Source: Nonomuraea polychroma (GTDB lineage: Bacteria; Actinomycetota; Actinomycetes; Streptosporangiales; Streptosporangiaceae). Taken from it: DNA of 64,000 nt. The notes under the pieces are model-generated. The model made no database searches, was not told the origin of the DNA, and worked only from the letters and a program-made list of their open reading frames with translations. Shown here piece after piece: positions 30,773 through 39,355 of the stretch. The DNA lies in assembly GCF_004011505.1 (NCBI RefSeq), contig NZ_SAUN01000001.1, forward strand, positions 6,537,501 through 6,601,500, given 5' to 3'. Within the stretch, counting starts at the first letter, position 1, and every line of letters begins with the position of its first letter. Position numbers and translations under genes: made by a program.

Positions 30773-31984
30773 TTAACGATTGCTTGAATCCCGGTAGTAC
30801 GGATCCGCCACGATGGGCTCACCCTCCGTGTACGAATACACCTCCCGGCCGGAAATGAACACCCTCAACGCGCGGCTCATGACGTCCAGCGGATCACCGG
30901 ACCAGATGACCACGTCGCCGTCGAGCCCCGGCCGCAGCGCGCCCACCCGGTCGTCGATGCCCATGATGCGGGCCGGGTTCACGGTGATCGAGCGCAGCGC
31001 CGTGTCACGGTCGAGTCCTTCCTTGACCGCCAGTGTGGCCTGGTGGACGAGGAAGTGGATCGGCACGACGGGATGGTCGGTGGTGATGGCCAGCTCGACC
31101 CCGGCCCGCGCCAGGATGCCGGGGTTACGCAGGCTGCGCTGCCGCAGCTCCACCTTGGACCGGCTGGTGAAAAGCGGCCCGATGATCACCGGGACGTTCC
31201 TGGCGGCCAGCGTGTCGGCCAGCAGATGACCTTCGGTGCCGTGGTTGATCACCAGCCGGTAGCCGAACTCGGCCGCCAGCCGCAGCGCGGTCGCGATGTC
31301 GTCGGCCCGGTGGGTGTGCTGGCACCACGGCAGCTCACCGTCCAGCACGCGGACGAGGATCTCGAGGGTGGCGTCGCGGTCGAACGGCTTGCCCTCGTCC
31401 GCCGCGGCGGCCTTCCTGGCCTTGTAGTCCTCGGCCTTCATGAGCGCCTCGCGGATCACCGCGGCGATGCCCTGGCGGGTGGAGGGCAGTTTCTTCTGGT
31501 CGCCGTACACCCGCTTGGGGTTCTCGCCGAGTGCGCTCTTGACGCTCACCGGCTCCTTGATCAGCATCTCGTCGACGGTCCTGCCCCAGCACTTGACCGC
31601 GACCGTCTGGCCGCCGATGGGGTTGCCGGAGCCCGGCTTGATCACCGCGGTCGTCACGCCGCCGGAGAGCGCGTCGGCGAAGGCGAGGTCGGCGGGGTTG
31701 ATCGCGTCGAGCGCACGCAGGCGGGCGCCGTTGGGGTCGGTCATCTCGTTGGTGTCGCTGCCGGCCCACCCCTCGGCCTCCTCGTGCACGCCCAGGTGCC
31801 CGTGGGCCTCCACGAAGCCGGGCAGCACCCAGCCACCCGCGGCGTCCACGATCTCGAAGCCGTCGGGGATCCGCACGTCCGCGCCCACCTCGGCGATCTT
31901 CCCGTCCGCGATGAGAACGACTCCGCCGTCGATGGGGGCACTGTCGACAGGCACGACATATCCGCCAGAAATAGCAAAATTCAC
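30773..31984 (-). CDS. Amidohydrolase family protein (imidazolonepropionase-like)
   Basis: 403 residues. Metal-dependent amidohydrolase fold with the N-terminal beta-sandwich (GGVVLIADGKIAEVGADV), FVEAHGHLGVHEE for the first metal pair (HGH rather than HxH at the usual spacing), CQHTHRADDI, INHGTEGH and the ITTDHPVVP aspartate near the end, then VNPARIMGIDDRVGALRPGLDGDVVIW. The substrate is unknown. GTG 31984 was chosen because TAAGTT lies 7 bases upstream, indicating a leaderless start, and the family N-terminus begins there. It is divergent from the NTF2-like gene with 37 bp between starts. Confidence 0.85.
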   Translation of the reverse strand: MNFAISGGYVVPVDSAPIDGGVVLIADGKIAEVGADVRIPDGFEIVDAAGGWVLPGFVEAHGHLGVHEEAEGWAGSDTNEMTDPNGARLRALDAINPADLAFADALSGGVTTAVIKPGSGNPIGGQTVAVKCWGRTVDEMLIKEPVSVKSALGENPKRVYGDQKKLPSTRQGIAAVIREALMKAEDYKARKAAAADEGKPFDRDATLEILVRVLDGELPWCQHTHRADDIATALRLAAEFGYRLVINHGTEGHLLADTLAARNVPVIIGPLFTSRSKVELRQRSLRNPGILARAGVELAITTDHPVVPIHFLVHQATLAVKEGLDRDTALRSITVNPARIMGIDDRVGALRPGLDGDVVIWSGDPLDVMSRALRVFISGREVYSYTEGEPIVADPYYRDSSNR

Positions 31985-32021
31985 GGCTCGTAACTTATCG
32001 GGCAGCGGGTAGGAGGCCGGA

Positions 32022-32420
32022 ATGATCCCCGACTTGTACGAGCGATGGCTGCTCGAGATGTGGAACGGTGACTTCAAGCTCGCCCACGACCTCGTCACCC
32101 CCGGCTTCGTCGGCCACTGGCCCGGCATGGACGTGCACGGGCCCGGCGGACTGGTTGAAGCGCTGGAGCAGGGGCACGCCCCGTTCGGCGACGTCACGGT
32201 CACGCTGGACGTGGGCCCGATCGTGGACGGGGACCGGGTGGCGGCCCGGTGGACCTTCAGCGGGGCGTACCGGGGCGGTCTGCCCGGCGCCGGAGCGCCG
32301 GTGGGGACGAGGGTGGCCTTCAGCGGTCACGACATCCTGCGAGCCGAAGGTGACAGGTTCGCCGAATACTGGGTGATCTCGGACGCGCAGACGTTCAACC
32401 AGCAGCTTCGGATAGGGTGA
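32022..32420 (+). CDS. SnoaL/NTF2-like fold protein
   Basis: 132 residues with the alpha+beta cone of SnoaL-like ester cyclases: LYERWLLEMWNGDFKLAHDLVTPGFVGHWPG, then VTVTLDVGPIVDGDRVAARWTFSGAYRG and the closing FAEYWVISDAQTFNQQL. Members include polyketide cyclases and many stand-alone proteins of unknown role. Shine-Dalgarno AGGAGG precedes ATG 32022. The next gene follows closely, so co-transcription with the PPOX protein is likely. Confidence 0.82.
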   Translation: MIPDLYERWLLEMWNGDFKLAHDLVTPGFVGHWPGMDVHGPGGLVEALEQGHAPFGDVTVTLDVGPIVDGDRVAARWTFSGAYRGGLPGAGAPVGTRVAFSGHDILRAEGDRFAEYWVISDAQTFNQQLRIG

Positions 32421-32452
32421 TACGTCTCCAACCCCGATGGAGGACTTGTCAG

Positions 32453-32908
32453 GTGCCGCAGGAACACGGCTCGGGCACGGGACCGAGATCGTTGACGGAC
32501 GAGGAGATGTCGCAGCTGCTGGCGCAGCAGCGTTTCGGCGCGCTGGCCACCAACCAGAGCAGCGGCCACCCCCACCTGTCCACCGTCCTCTACACGTGGG
32601 ACCCGCGCCAGCGCGTCGTGCGGATCTCGACCATCGCCGACCGGCTCAAAGTGCGGGATCTGCACAAGGACCCGCTCTGCGCCCTGTACGTGACCAGCAA
32701 CGACTTCTGGTCCTACGCCGTGGCCGAGGGCGAGGCGGAGTTGTCGCCGGTGACCACGGAGCCCGGAGACGAGGTGGGCATGGAGCTGCTCGCCATGCAG
32801 ACGGCGCTGACCGACGAGGTGGCGTTCCTGCAGCAGATGGTGACCGACCGCCGGCTGGTGATCAGGCTCAGGGCGTCACGGCTGTACGGGACCGCTCTCG
32901 GCGACTAG
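32453..32908 (+). CDS. PPOX-class probable F420-dependent protein
   Basis: 151 residues from GTG 32453. Split-barrel PPOX fold: LLAQQRFGALATNQSSGHPHLSTVLY, VVRISTIADRLKVRDLHKDPLCALYV and YAVAEGEAELSPVT are typical of Rv1155-like proteins that use F420 or FMN. The Shine-Dalgarno GGAGGA lies 8 bases before GTG 32453. An in-frame GTG at 32417 overlaps the previous stop and is the alternative start. The last 41 bases overlap tail to tail with the convergent MFS gene. Confidence 0.85.
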   Translation: MPQEHGSGTGPRSLTDEEMSQLLAQQRFGALATNQSSGHPHLSTVLYTWDPRQRVVRISTIADRLKVRDLHKDPLCALYVTSNDFWSYAVAEGEAELSPVTTEPGDEVGMELLAMQTALTDEVAFLQQMVTDRRLVIRLRASRLYGTALGD

Positions 32909-34262
32909 CCCGGCGCCGGTTGTAGGCCACGGTCGCGATCACGATCAGCACGAGCCCCAGGTCGATGGCGGCCGACCAGCGCATTGCGGCGACGTGGCCG
33001 CCGTCCCGCGCGGCCGCGAAGAACACCGCGCCGATCACGGCCACTCCGCCCGCCCCCGCGAACTGCTGCGCCGTGCTCAGCATGCCGGAGCCGATGCCGG
33101 CCTGGTGCGGCTCGACCTCCACCAGCGCCGCCCCGATGAGCTGCGGCAGGACCAGCCCGTTGCCCGCGCCGACGAGCATGAGCGCGCCCATGACGTACGG
33201 CAGCCCGAGCCCGGCCGTGGCCACCAGCAGGCCGAGCCCGAGCGCCGTCACCGTGCCGCCGATCATGACGACGATCAGCCCGTACCTCCTGACCAGCCGC
33301 GTCCCGAGCACCGAGGTGAGCGAGAACAGCACCCCCATCGGCGCGAACGCCAGCCCCGCCTGGAACGCCGTCAGCCCCATCCCGCCCTGCAGCAGCAGCG
33401 TCAGCGTGAACATGAACGCGGCGAAGTACGCCATGAAGGCCACGATCGACCCGACACCCGCCAGGTAGGAGTGGACCTTGAGCAGCGCCAGGTCGAGCAC
33501 CGGCTGCCCGCCGCGCGCCCCGAGCCGCCGCTGCCACCGCCAGGTCAGCGCGAACACCGGCACGCTCGCCGCCATGCTGACCCAGGTCCAGGCGGGCCAG
33601 CCCAGGCTGTTGCCGAGGCCGAGCGGCACCAGCACCAACGCCAGGCCCGCGGCCAGGCCGGCCGCGCCCGGCAGGTCCAGCTTCGGCCTGCGGGCCGTGT
33701 CGACGTGCGGCAGCAGCCACGCCGCCAGCGGCACGACGAACAGGCCGACGGGCAGGTTGATGAGGAAGACGACCCGCCAGCCGAGGCCCAGCACGTCGGC
33801 CGTCAGCAGTAAGCCGCCGAGCACCTGCCCCGCGATGGAGCCCACACCGCCGACCGCGCCGTACCAGCCGACTGCCCTGCTCCGCTCCGCCGGCGGGTAC
33901 ACGGCCGAGATCGTCGCCAGCACCTGCGGCACCATCGCCGCACCCGCCAGGCCTTGCAGCAGGCGGGCGACGACCAGTTGGGCCGGGTTCACGGCGATCC
34001 CGCACAGCACCGAGGCGACGGTGAACGCGGCCACGCCCCAGATGAACACGCGCCGATAGCCGTAGCGGTCGCCCAGCCGGCCGCCAGTGATCATGCCGGC
34101 CGCGTACGTGAAGGCGTAGCCGCCGACGATCAACTCCAGGGCGGCGGGCCCGGTGTGCAGGTCGTGCTCGATGGAAGGGGCGGCCACGTTGACGACGAAG
34201 AAGTCGAACTGGGCCATGAACCATGCGGAGAGGAGGATGGCCAGCGTACCGGCAGATCTCAC
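32868..34262 (-). CDS. MFS transporter, DHA2 family
   Basis: 464 residues with 14 predicted helices. The first helix carries MAQFDFFVVNVAAPSIEHDL (DHA2-type), motif A is GGRLGDRYGYRRVFIWG, and VGGVGSIAGQVLGGLL resembles motif C. It probably exports drugs or metabolites. GTG 34262 is placed 7 bases after TAGCCT, a leaderless arrangement, and yields a short cytoplasmic N-terminus. It is divergent from the GDPD gene. The C-terminus (RRRASRRERSRTAVTP) overlaps the PPOX gene end on the opposite strand. Distinct from the DHA2 exporter at 11017, with little direct similarity. Confidence 0.9.
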   Translation of the reverse strand: MRSAGTLAILLSAWFMAQFDFFVVNVAAPSIEHDLHTGPAALELIVGGYAFTYAAGMITGGRLGDRYGYRRVFIWGVAAFTVASVLCGIAVNPAQLVVARLLQGLAGAAMVPQVLATISAVYPPAERSRAVGWYGAVGGVGSIAGQVLGGLLLTADVLGLGWRVVFLINLPVGLFVVPLAAWLLPHVDTARRPKLDLPGAAGLAAGLALVLVPLGLGNSLGWPAWTWVSMAASVPVFALTWRWQRRLGARGGQPVLDLALLKVHSYLAGVGSIVAFMAYFAAFMFTLTLLLQGGMGLTAFQAGLAFAPMGVLFSLTSVLGTRLVRRYGLIVVMIGGTVTALGLGLLVATAGLGLPYVMGALMLVGAGNGLVLPQLIGAALVEVEPHQAGIGSGMLSTAQQFAGAGGVAVIGAVFFAAARDGGHVAAMRWSAAIDLGLVLIVIATVAYNRRRASRRERSRTAVTP

Positions 34263-34424
34263 GACATTCAGGCTAGATCGTCGCCGCTACATGATCCCCA
34301 TTGACCCGTGCGGGCGTGTCGTTTGCTCATCACCCCGGCATCGCGGGTCTACTCTTCTCTCAACTGTTGGTCATGCAATCTTGTCACCGTCGGTTCGTAG
34401 GCCCCTCTCCACAGGAGGAGACCC

Positions 34425-35252
34425 ATGTTCCGATGTGTTGTGCTCGTCCTCGCCACCGTACTGTCCGCTCTCGCGGCCCCCGCCACCGCGGCCACCGCCG
34501 CCCCGGCGGTGCTCAACGTCGCGCATCGGGGCGCGTCCGCGTACGCTCCCGAGAACACGATCGCCGCCTTCGAGCTGGCCGGCAAGCACCGGGCCGACAT
34601 GTTCGAGCTCGACGTCCAAGAGACCAAGGACCACGAACTGGTCCTCATGCACGACACCACCCTGTCCCGCACCACGAACGTGGAACGGGTCTTCCCCGGC
34701 CTGTCGCCCTGGAACGTCGGCGACCTCACGCTCGCGCAGATCGGCAAGCTGGACGCCGGCTCCTGGCTCAGCGACGAGTACGCAGGCGAACGAGTGCCCA
34801 CGCTGGGTGAGGCGCTGCGCGCGATGAGCGGCTCCGGCATGGGACTCCTTCTGGAGGTCAAGAAACCGGAGCTCTACCCGGGGATCGAGCGGCGCATCGC
34901 CGACGAGCTGCGCCGCCACTCGAGCTGGCTCTCGCCGGGGCGGCTGGTGGTGCAGTCGTTCGACTTCGAGTCGATGCGGAGGTTCCACCGGCTGCTGCCC
35001 GACGTGCCGATCGGGCTCCTCGGCACACCCTCCACCTCCGCGCTGCCCGAGCTGGCGACGTTCGCCGACCAGATCAACCCGCAGTACACCACGCTCACGC
35101 CGTCATACGTGCGCCGCGTGCAGGGTCTCGGGATGCAGGTCCTCACCTGGACGGTGGACAATCCGGATGTCATGCGCCGGATGCTGACCTACCGAGTGGA
35201 CGGGATCATCACCAACAAGCCGGACGTGCTGGACGAGTTGCTCGACACCTGA
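34425..35252 (+). CDS. Secreted glycerophosphodiester phosphodiesterase
   Basis: 275 residues. A signal peptide ends near TAATAA (residue about 25), then the GDPD TIM barrel: AHRGASAYAPENTIAAFELA with catalytic His-Arg, then FELDVQETKDHELVLMHDTTLSRTTN with metal ligands Glu-x-Asp and His, and near the end VLTWTVDNPDVMRRMLTYRVDGIITNKPD. It hydrolyses glycerophosphodiesters to glycerol-3-phosphate and alcohol outside the membrane, scavenging phosphate and glycerol. Strong GGAGGAG before the ATG. A long perfect terminator hairpin follows, shared with the nrdJ gene facing it. No PHO box was searched successfully by eye. Confidence 0.92.
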   Translation: MFRCVVLVLATVLSALAAPATAATAAPAVLNVAHRGASAYAPENTIAAFELAGKHRADMFELDVQETKDHELVLMHDTTLSRTTNVERVFPGLSPWNVGDLTLAQIGKLDAGSWLSDEYAGERVPTLGEALRAMSGSGMGLLLEVKKPELYPGIERRIADELRRHSSWLSPGRLVVQSFDFESMRRFHRLLPDVPIGLLGTPSTSALPELATFADQINPQYTTLTPSYVRRVQGLGMQVLTWTVDNPDVMRRMLTYRVDGIITNKPDVLDELLDT

Positions 35253-35345
35253 CGACCGGACGGCAAGACGGTCCGGCGGGCGGCCAGGAACAGGACGCAC
35301 ATCGACATCCGGGTGCGTCGCGTAGCCCGCCGGCGCCGTCTCGAG

Positions 35346-35385
35346 AGCTCTCGGGGAGACGGCCTCAGCCGTCTCCCCGAGAGCT
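35346..35385. terminator. Bidirectional hairpin terminator between GDPD and nrdJ genes
   Basis: A perfect 18-bp stem (35346-35363 with 35368-35385) closes a CTCA loop. It lies 94 bp after the GDPD stop and 7 bp after the convergent nrdJ stop (read on the minus strand), so it can end both transcripts. Confidence 0.85.
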
Positions 35386-35391
35386 TCTGGC

Positions 35392-38211
35392 TCAGCTGCA
35401 GCCGCTGGTGGAGCCGCAGCCTTCGCAGACGTAGCAGCTGCCGGCGGGACGCATCTTGGTGCCGCAGGTCATGCAGAGCGGTGCGTCGGCCGTGAAGCGC
35501 TGGTGGCTCTCCAGCGTCAGCTCCTCCTTGGCCGCCGCCGGGCTCAGGCCGGTCTCCCTCGGCTTCTCCTCGATCGGCGCCGACTGGGCCAGCGCCTCCC
35601 GGTCCACCGTCTCCTGCAACGCCGCGGGGTCCTCCCCGCGCTGCTGCGCGGCCCGCTCCGCCGCCGAGAAGATGCCCAGGGCAGCCCGCTCCTCATAGGG
35701 CAGGTGGTCCAGGGCCAGGCGGCGGAAGATGTAGTCCATCACCGACGTCGCCATCCGGATGTCCGGGTCGTCCGTCATGCCCGCCGGCTCGAACCGCATG
35801 TTCACGAACTTGCTCATGTACGTCTCCAGCGGCACCCCGTACTGGAGACCGATGGAGATCGCGACGGAGAACGCGTCCATGACGCCCGCCAGGGTCGAAC
35901 CCTGCTTGGACATCTTGAGGAAGACCTCGCCGAGCCCGTCGTCGGGGTAGGACGAAGCGGTCATGTAGCCCTTGGCGCCGCCCACCGTGAAGCGGGTGGT
36001 CATGCTCGGCCGCTGGTTGGGCATGCGCCGCCGGGTCGGCCGGTTGACCTCGATGACCTTGACCTCGGGCTCCTTGGCCGCCTCCTCCTTCTTGGCGCCG
36101 TTGCCGGCCGACAGCGGCTGGCCGACCTTGCAGTTGTCGCGGTAGACGGCCAGGGCCTTGAGCCCGAGCGTCCAGCCCTCCATGTAAACCTGCTCGATGT
36201 CGTCGATCGTGGCCGACTCGGGCAGGTTGACCGTCTTGGAGATGGCGCCGGACAGGAACGGCTGGGTGGCCGCCATCATGCGGACGTGCCCCATCGGCGC
36301 GATCGCCCGCTCGCCCATCGCGCAGTCGAACACCTCGTAGTGCTCCTTGCGCAGGCCCGGCGCGTCGACGACGTGGCCGTGCTCGGCGATGTACTCGACG
36401 ATGGCCTCGATCTGCTCCTGCTGGTAGCCGAGCTGCTTGAGCGCCCGCGGGATCGTCTGGTTGACGATCTGCATCGAGCCGCCGCCGACGAGCTTCTTGA
36501 ACTTGACCAGCGCCAGGTCCGGCTCGATGCCGGTCGTGTCGCAGTCCATCATGAGCCCGATCGTGCCGGTCGGGGCCAGGAGGCTGGCCTGGGCGTTGCG
36601 GTAGCCGTTCTTCTCGCCGAGCTTGAGGCACTCCGCCCACTGGCGCGACGCCTCGGCGTGGATCTTGGCGTCCATCGAGCCGATCGTGCGCAGGGAGTCG
36701 TTCGCCGCCGAGTGCTTGCGCATGACCCGCTTGTGCGGCTCGGCGTTTCTCGCATAACCGTCGTACGCCCCCACGACCCCGGCCAGCTCGGCGCTGCGGC
36801 GGTAGGACACGCCGGTCATCAGCGACGTGATCGCCCCCGCCACGGCCCGGCCGCCGTCGGAGTCGTAGGCGTGGCCGGTCGCCATCAGCAGCGCGCCGAG
36901 GTTGGCGTAGCCGATGCCGAGCTGCCGGTACGCCCGCGTGGTCTCGCCGATCTTCTCCGTCGGGAAGTCGGCGAACGTGATCGAGATGTCCATCGCGGTG
37001 ATGATCAGCTCGGTCAGCTTGACGAAGTCGGCGACGTTGAAGGTGTTGTCGTCCTTCAGGAACTTCAGCAGGTTGATGCTGGCCAGGTTGCAGGAGGAGT
37101 TGTCCAGGTGGACGTATTCGCTGCACGGGTTGCTGGCGGTGATCCGCCCCGTCTCGGGGGTGGTGTGCCAGTCGTTGATCGTGTCGTCGTACTGCAGACC
37201 GGGGTCGGCGCACTCCCAGGCGGCCTTGGCCATCTTGCGGAACAAGTCCTTGGCGTCGACCGTCTCGATCACCTCGCCGGTGAGCCGGGCGCGCAGGCCG
37301 AACTTCTCGCCCTTCTCGACGGCCCGCATGAACTCGTCGGAGACGCGCACCGAGTTGTTGGCGTTCTGGTATTGGACGGAGACGATGTCCTTGCCGCCCA
37401 GGTCCATGTCGAAGCCGGCGTCCCGCAGCGCGCGGATCTTGTCCTCCTCGCGCGCCTTGGTCTCGATGAACTCCTCGATGTCGGGGTGATCGACGTCGAG
37501 GACGACCATCTTGGCGGCCCGGCGGGTGGCGCCACCGGACTTGATCGTCCCCGCGGACGCGTCCGCGCCGCGCATGAACGACACCGGCCCGCTGGCCGTG
37601 CCGCCGCTGCTGAGCAACTCCTTCGAGGAACGGATCCTGGACAGGTTGACGCCCGACCCGGAACCGCCCTTGAAGATCACACCCTCTTCCTTGTACCACT
37701 CCAGGATCGACTCCATCTGGTCGTCCACGGAGAGAATGAAACAAGCGCTTACCTGCTGAGGCGACTGGGTGCCCACGTTGAACCACACCGGCGAGTTGAA
37801 CGCGAACACCTGGTGCGCCAGTGCGTGCTTCAGCTCGTGGTCGAAGATCTCGGCGTCCTCGTCGCTGGCGAAGTAGCCGTGCTCGAGGCCGGTACGGGTG
37901 TAGACGCCGACGACCCGGTCGATCAGCTGCTTCAGGCTCCACTCGCGCTGCGGGGTGCCCACGGCGCCGCGGAAGTATTTCGTCGTCACGATGTTGGCCG
38001 CGTTGACCGACCAGAACGCGGGGAACTCGACGCCCCGCTGCTCGAAGTTGACCGAGCCGTCGCGCCAGTTCGTCATGACGACGTCGCGGCGCTCCCACTG
38101 GATCTCGTCATACGGGTGCACGCCGGGCTTGGTGAAGATCCGCTTCATCTTCAGTCCCTTACGCGGACGCTTACCCCCGCGCGCCACTGAACCGCTGGCC
38201 GTCTCCGTCAT
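35392..38211 (-). CDS. nrdJ: Adenosylcobalamin-dependent (class II) ribonucleotide reductase
   Basis: 939 residues, the usual length for the actinobacterial vitamin B12-dependent enzyme. It reduces ribonucleoside diphosphates to deoxyribonucleotides with a cobalamin-generated thiyl radical, independent of oxygen. Visible motifs: SPVWFNVGT, FKGGSGSGVNLSRIRSS, NPCSEYVHLDNSSCNLASINL, APTGTIGLMMDCDTTGIEPD and a C-terminal zinc-finger-like tail with CMTCGTKM and CYVCEGCG plus the final Cys pair for thiol exchange. ATG 38211 has GAAGGGGGAG upstream and overlaps the nrdR stop by four bases (ATGA), giving a coupled nrdR-nrdJ operon controlled by NrdR. Confidence 0.96.
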   Translation of the reverse strand: MTETASGSVARGGKRPRKGLKMKRIFTKPGVHPYDEIQWERRDVVMTNWRDGSVNFEQRGVEFPAFWSVNAANIVTTKYFRGAVGTPQREWSLKQLIDRVVGVYTRTGLEHGYFASDEDAEIFDHELKHALAHQVFAFNSPVWFNVGTQSPQQVSACFILSVDDQMESILEWYKEEGVIFKGGSGSGVNLSRIRSSKELLSSGGTASGPVSFMRGADASAGTIKSGGATRRAAKMVVLDVDHPDIEEFIETKAREEDKIRALRDAGFDMDLGGKDIVSVQYQNANNSVRVSDEFMRAVEKGEKFGLRARLTGEVIETVDAKDLFRKMAKAAWECADPGLQYDDTINDWHTTPETGRITASNPCSEYVHLDNSSCNLASINLLKFLKDDNTFNVADFVKLTELIITAMDISITFADFPTEKIGETTRAYRQLGIGYANLGALLMATGHAYDSDGGRAVAGAITSLMTGVSYRRSAELAGVVGAYDGYARNAEPHKRVMRKHSAANDSLRTIGSMDAKIHAEASRQWAECLKLGEKNGYRNAQASLLAPTGTIGLMMDCDTTGIEPDLALVKFKKLVGGGSMQIVNQTIPRALKQLGYQQEQIEAIVEYIAEHGHVVDAPGLRKEHYEVFDCAMGERAIAPMGHVRMMAATQPFLSGAISKTVNLPESATIDDIEQVYMEGWTLGLKALAVYRDNCKVGQPLSAGNGAKKEEAAKEPEVKVIEVNRPTRRRMPNQRPSMTTRFTVGGAKGYMTASSYPDDGLGEVFLKMSKQGSTLAGVMDAFSVAISIGLQYGVPLETYMSKFVNMRFEPAGMTDDPDIRMATSVMDYIFRRLALDHLPYEERAALGIFSAAERAAQQRGEDPAALQETVDREALAQSAPIEEKPRETGLSPAAAKEELTLESHQRFTADAPLCMTCGTKMRPAGSCYVCEGCGSTSGCS

Positions 38212-38663
38212 GACTCCCCCTTCTCCGCCTTCAACTGTGAGATCTCGGCCTCGAAGTCCGCCAGGCTCTCGAAACCGCGATATACCGATGCGAATCGCAG
38301 ATAGGCCACCTCGTCGAGCTCCCGCAGCGGGCCCAAGATCGCCAGGCCCACCTCGTTGGAGGGGATCTCGGCCGCGCCCTTGGCCCTGATGGCCTCCTCC
38401 ACCCGCTGCCCGAGCTGCGCCAGCGAGTCCTCGCTGACCGGTCTTCCCTGGCAGGCCCGCCGTACGCCCGCGACGACCTTGTCCCGCGAGAACGGCTCCG
38501 TCACCCCGCTGCGCTTGCTGACCATGAGCAGCACGGTCTCCTGCGTGGTGAACCGGCGCCCGCACTCCGGGCAGGTGCGGCGGCGCCTGATGGCCGCGCC
38601 GTCGTCCGTCGAGCGGCTGTCGATGACCCTCGTGTCGGGGTGGCGACAGAACGGACAGTGCAC
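38208..38663 (-). CDS. nrdR: Transcriptional repressor NrdR
   Basis: 151 residues. A zinc ribbon at the N-terminus has Cys3, Cys6, Cys31 and Cys34 (HCPFC and TCPECG), followed by an ATP-cone domain (residues about 49-139: MVSKRSGVTEPFSRDKVVAGVRRAC, then FASVYRGFESLADFE). NrdR senses ATP/dATP and represses ribonucleotide reductase genes through paired NrdR boxes. GTG 38663 gives the canonical HCPFC start and follows GAGGAGG. It overlaps nrdJ by four bases. Two NrdR-box-like sites with the canonical spacing lie upstream, so the operon is autoregulated. Confidence 0.96.
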   Translation of the reverse strand: MHCPFCRHPDTRVIDSRSTDDGAAIRRRRTCPECGRRFTTQETVLLMVSKRSGVTEPFSRDKVVAGVRRACQGRPVSEDSLAQLGQRVEEAIRAKGAAEIPSNEVGLAILGPLRELDEVAYLRFASVYRGFESLADFEAEISQLKAEKGES

Positions 38664-38780
38664 GCTTTCGCCTCCTCGACCCGCGGCCACCACACGCGCC
38701 CATACGTCATCACCCGGACGAAACCGCCGTCACGGGACGCTTGCGCACACTCCACGGCTGGCCATGGAGCGGTCACGAAA

Positions 38781-38827
38781 ACACAAGGTGTGGTGAACTA
38801 CATCGGTGTAACTACTAGATGTTGTGG
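38781..38827 (-). promoter_or_regulatory. Pair of NrdR boxes upstream of nrdR-nrdJ
   Basis: Read on the minus strand, CCACAACATCTAGTAG (38827-38812) and TCACCACACCTTGTGT (38796-38781) match the NrdR-box consensus ACACNATATCTTGTGT at about 11-12 of 16 positions each. Their centres are exactly 31 bp apart, three helical turns, the spacing known for NrdR sites. They lie 118-164 bp before the nrdR start. Confidence 0.75.
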
Positions 38828-39355
38828 TCCAACCGTAGAAGCGTGCGACCATGAACGCAAGTTGAGCGGGCCCATCCGGCTGAAGTCGCTGATCAGCCCG
38901 TAGTCGCCTCGAGCCTCGGGCGTGTCGGCCTTCCCGAGCGGCGGGACGAAGGCCCGGCCTTGTCACATGCATTGCTGGCGGTCACGGCCGTGAACAAACC
39001 TCACAACAGTACCGGAGGGCCCTCCGTGCTCGACGCACCCTCCGGCACCGCATCGCAGCACAACGCCCTAAGGCGTTCCCCGGCATCGCCCGACCGCGCG
39101 CGGCCAACCGCCCCGACTCTGGCGCGGCGCAACAGGGAGCACCCGATCAGACCAGCACGACCGATCAGACATCGCACTCACGACGTCGCCTCACGACGCT
39201 GGCGACCCTCACGACGTCGCCTCACGACGCTGGCGACCCTCACGACGCCGCCTCACGACGTGGCAATGCTCGACGCCGTCACCTCACGACGTGGCGACCC
39301 TCGGCGTCGCAGGCCCCTCGGCATGGCGACCTCGACGTCGTCAGCGTCGCGCGAT
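38828..39355. other. Non-coding region between nrdR and the LysM gene
   Basis: About 690 bp separate the two genes' ends. Besides the NrdR boxes it contains an inverted repeat GGCCTTC (38927-38933) / GAAGGCC (38948-38954), a possible hairpin, a repeated CCGATCAGAC-like word near 39143 and 39170, and a 31-bp minisatellite. Open frames that cross it (for example from 38960) are low-complexity shadows. Confidence 0.5.
39177..39310. repeat. 31-bp minisatellite, about four copies
   Basis: Units begin CTCACGACG and start at 39177, 39208, 39239 (30 bp long) and 39269, with a partial unit from 39300. Units 1 and 2 are near identical and units 3 and 4 diverge. Each unit is itself made of two copies of CTCACGACG followed by 4-9 bases. 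It lies 46 bp beyond the end of the LysM gene. Confidence 0.8.

Noticed and set aside
38212..38703. N-terminal extension of the nrdJ frame
   Set aside because: It overlaps nrdR in another frame, is Arg/Gly-rich, and the ATGA overlap plus Shine-Dalgarno place the start at 38211.
39177..39310. CRISPR-like array
   Set aside because: The 31-bp units are contiguous and degenerate with no unique spacers and no cas genes nearby.
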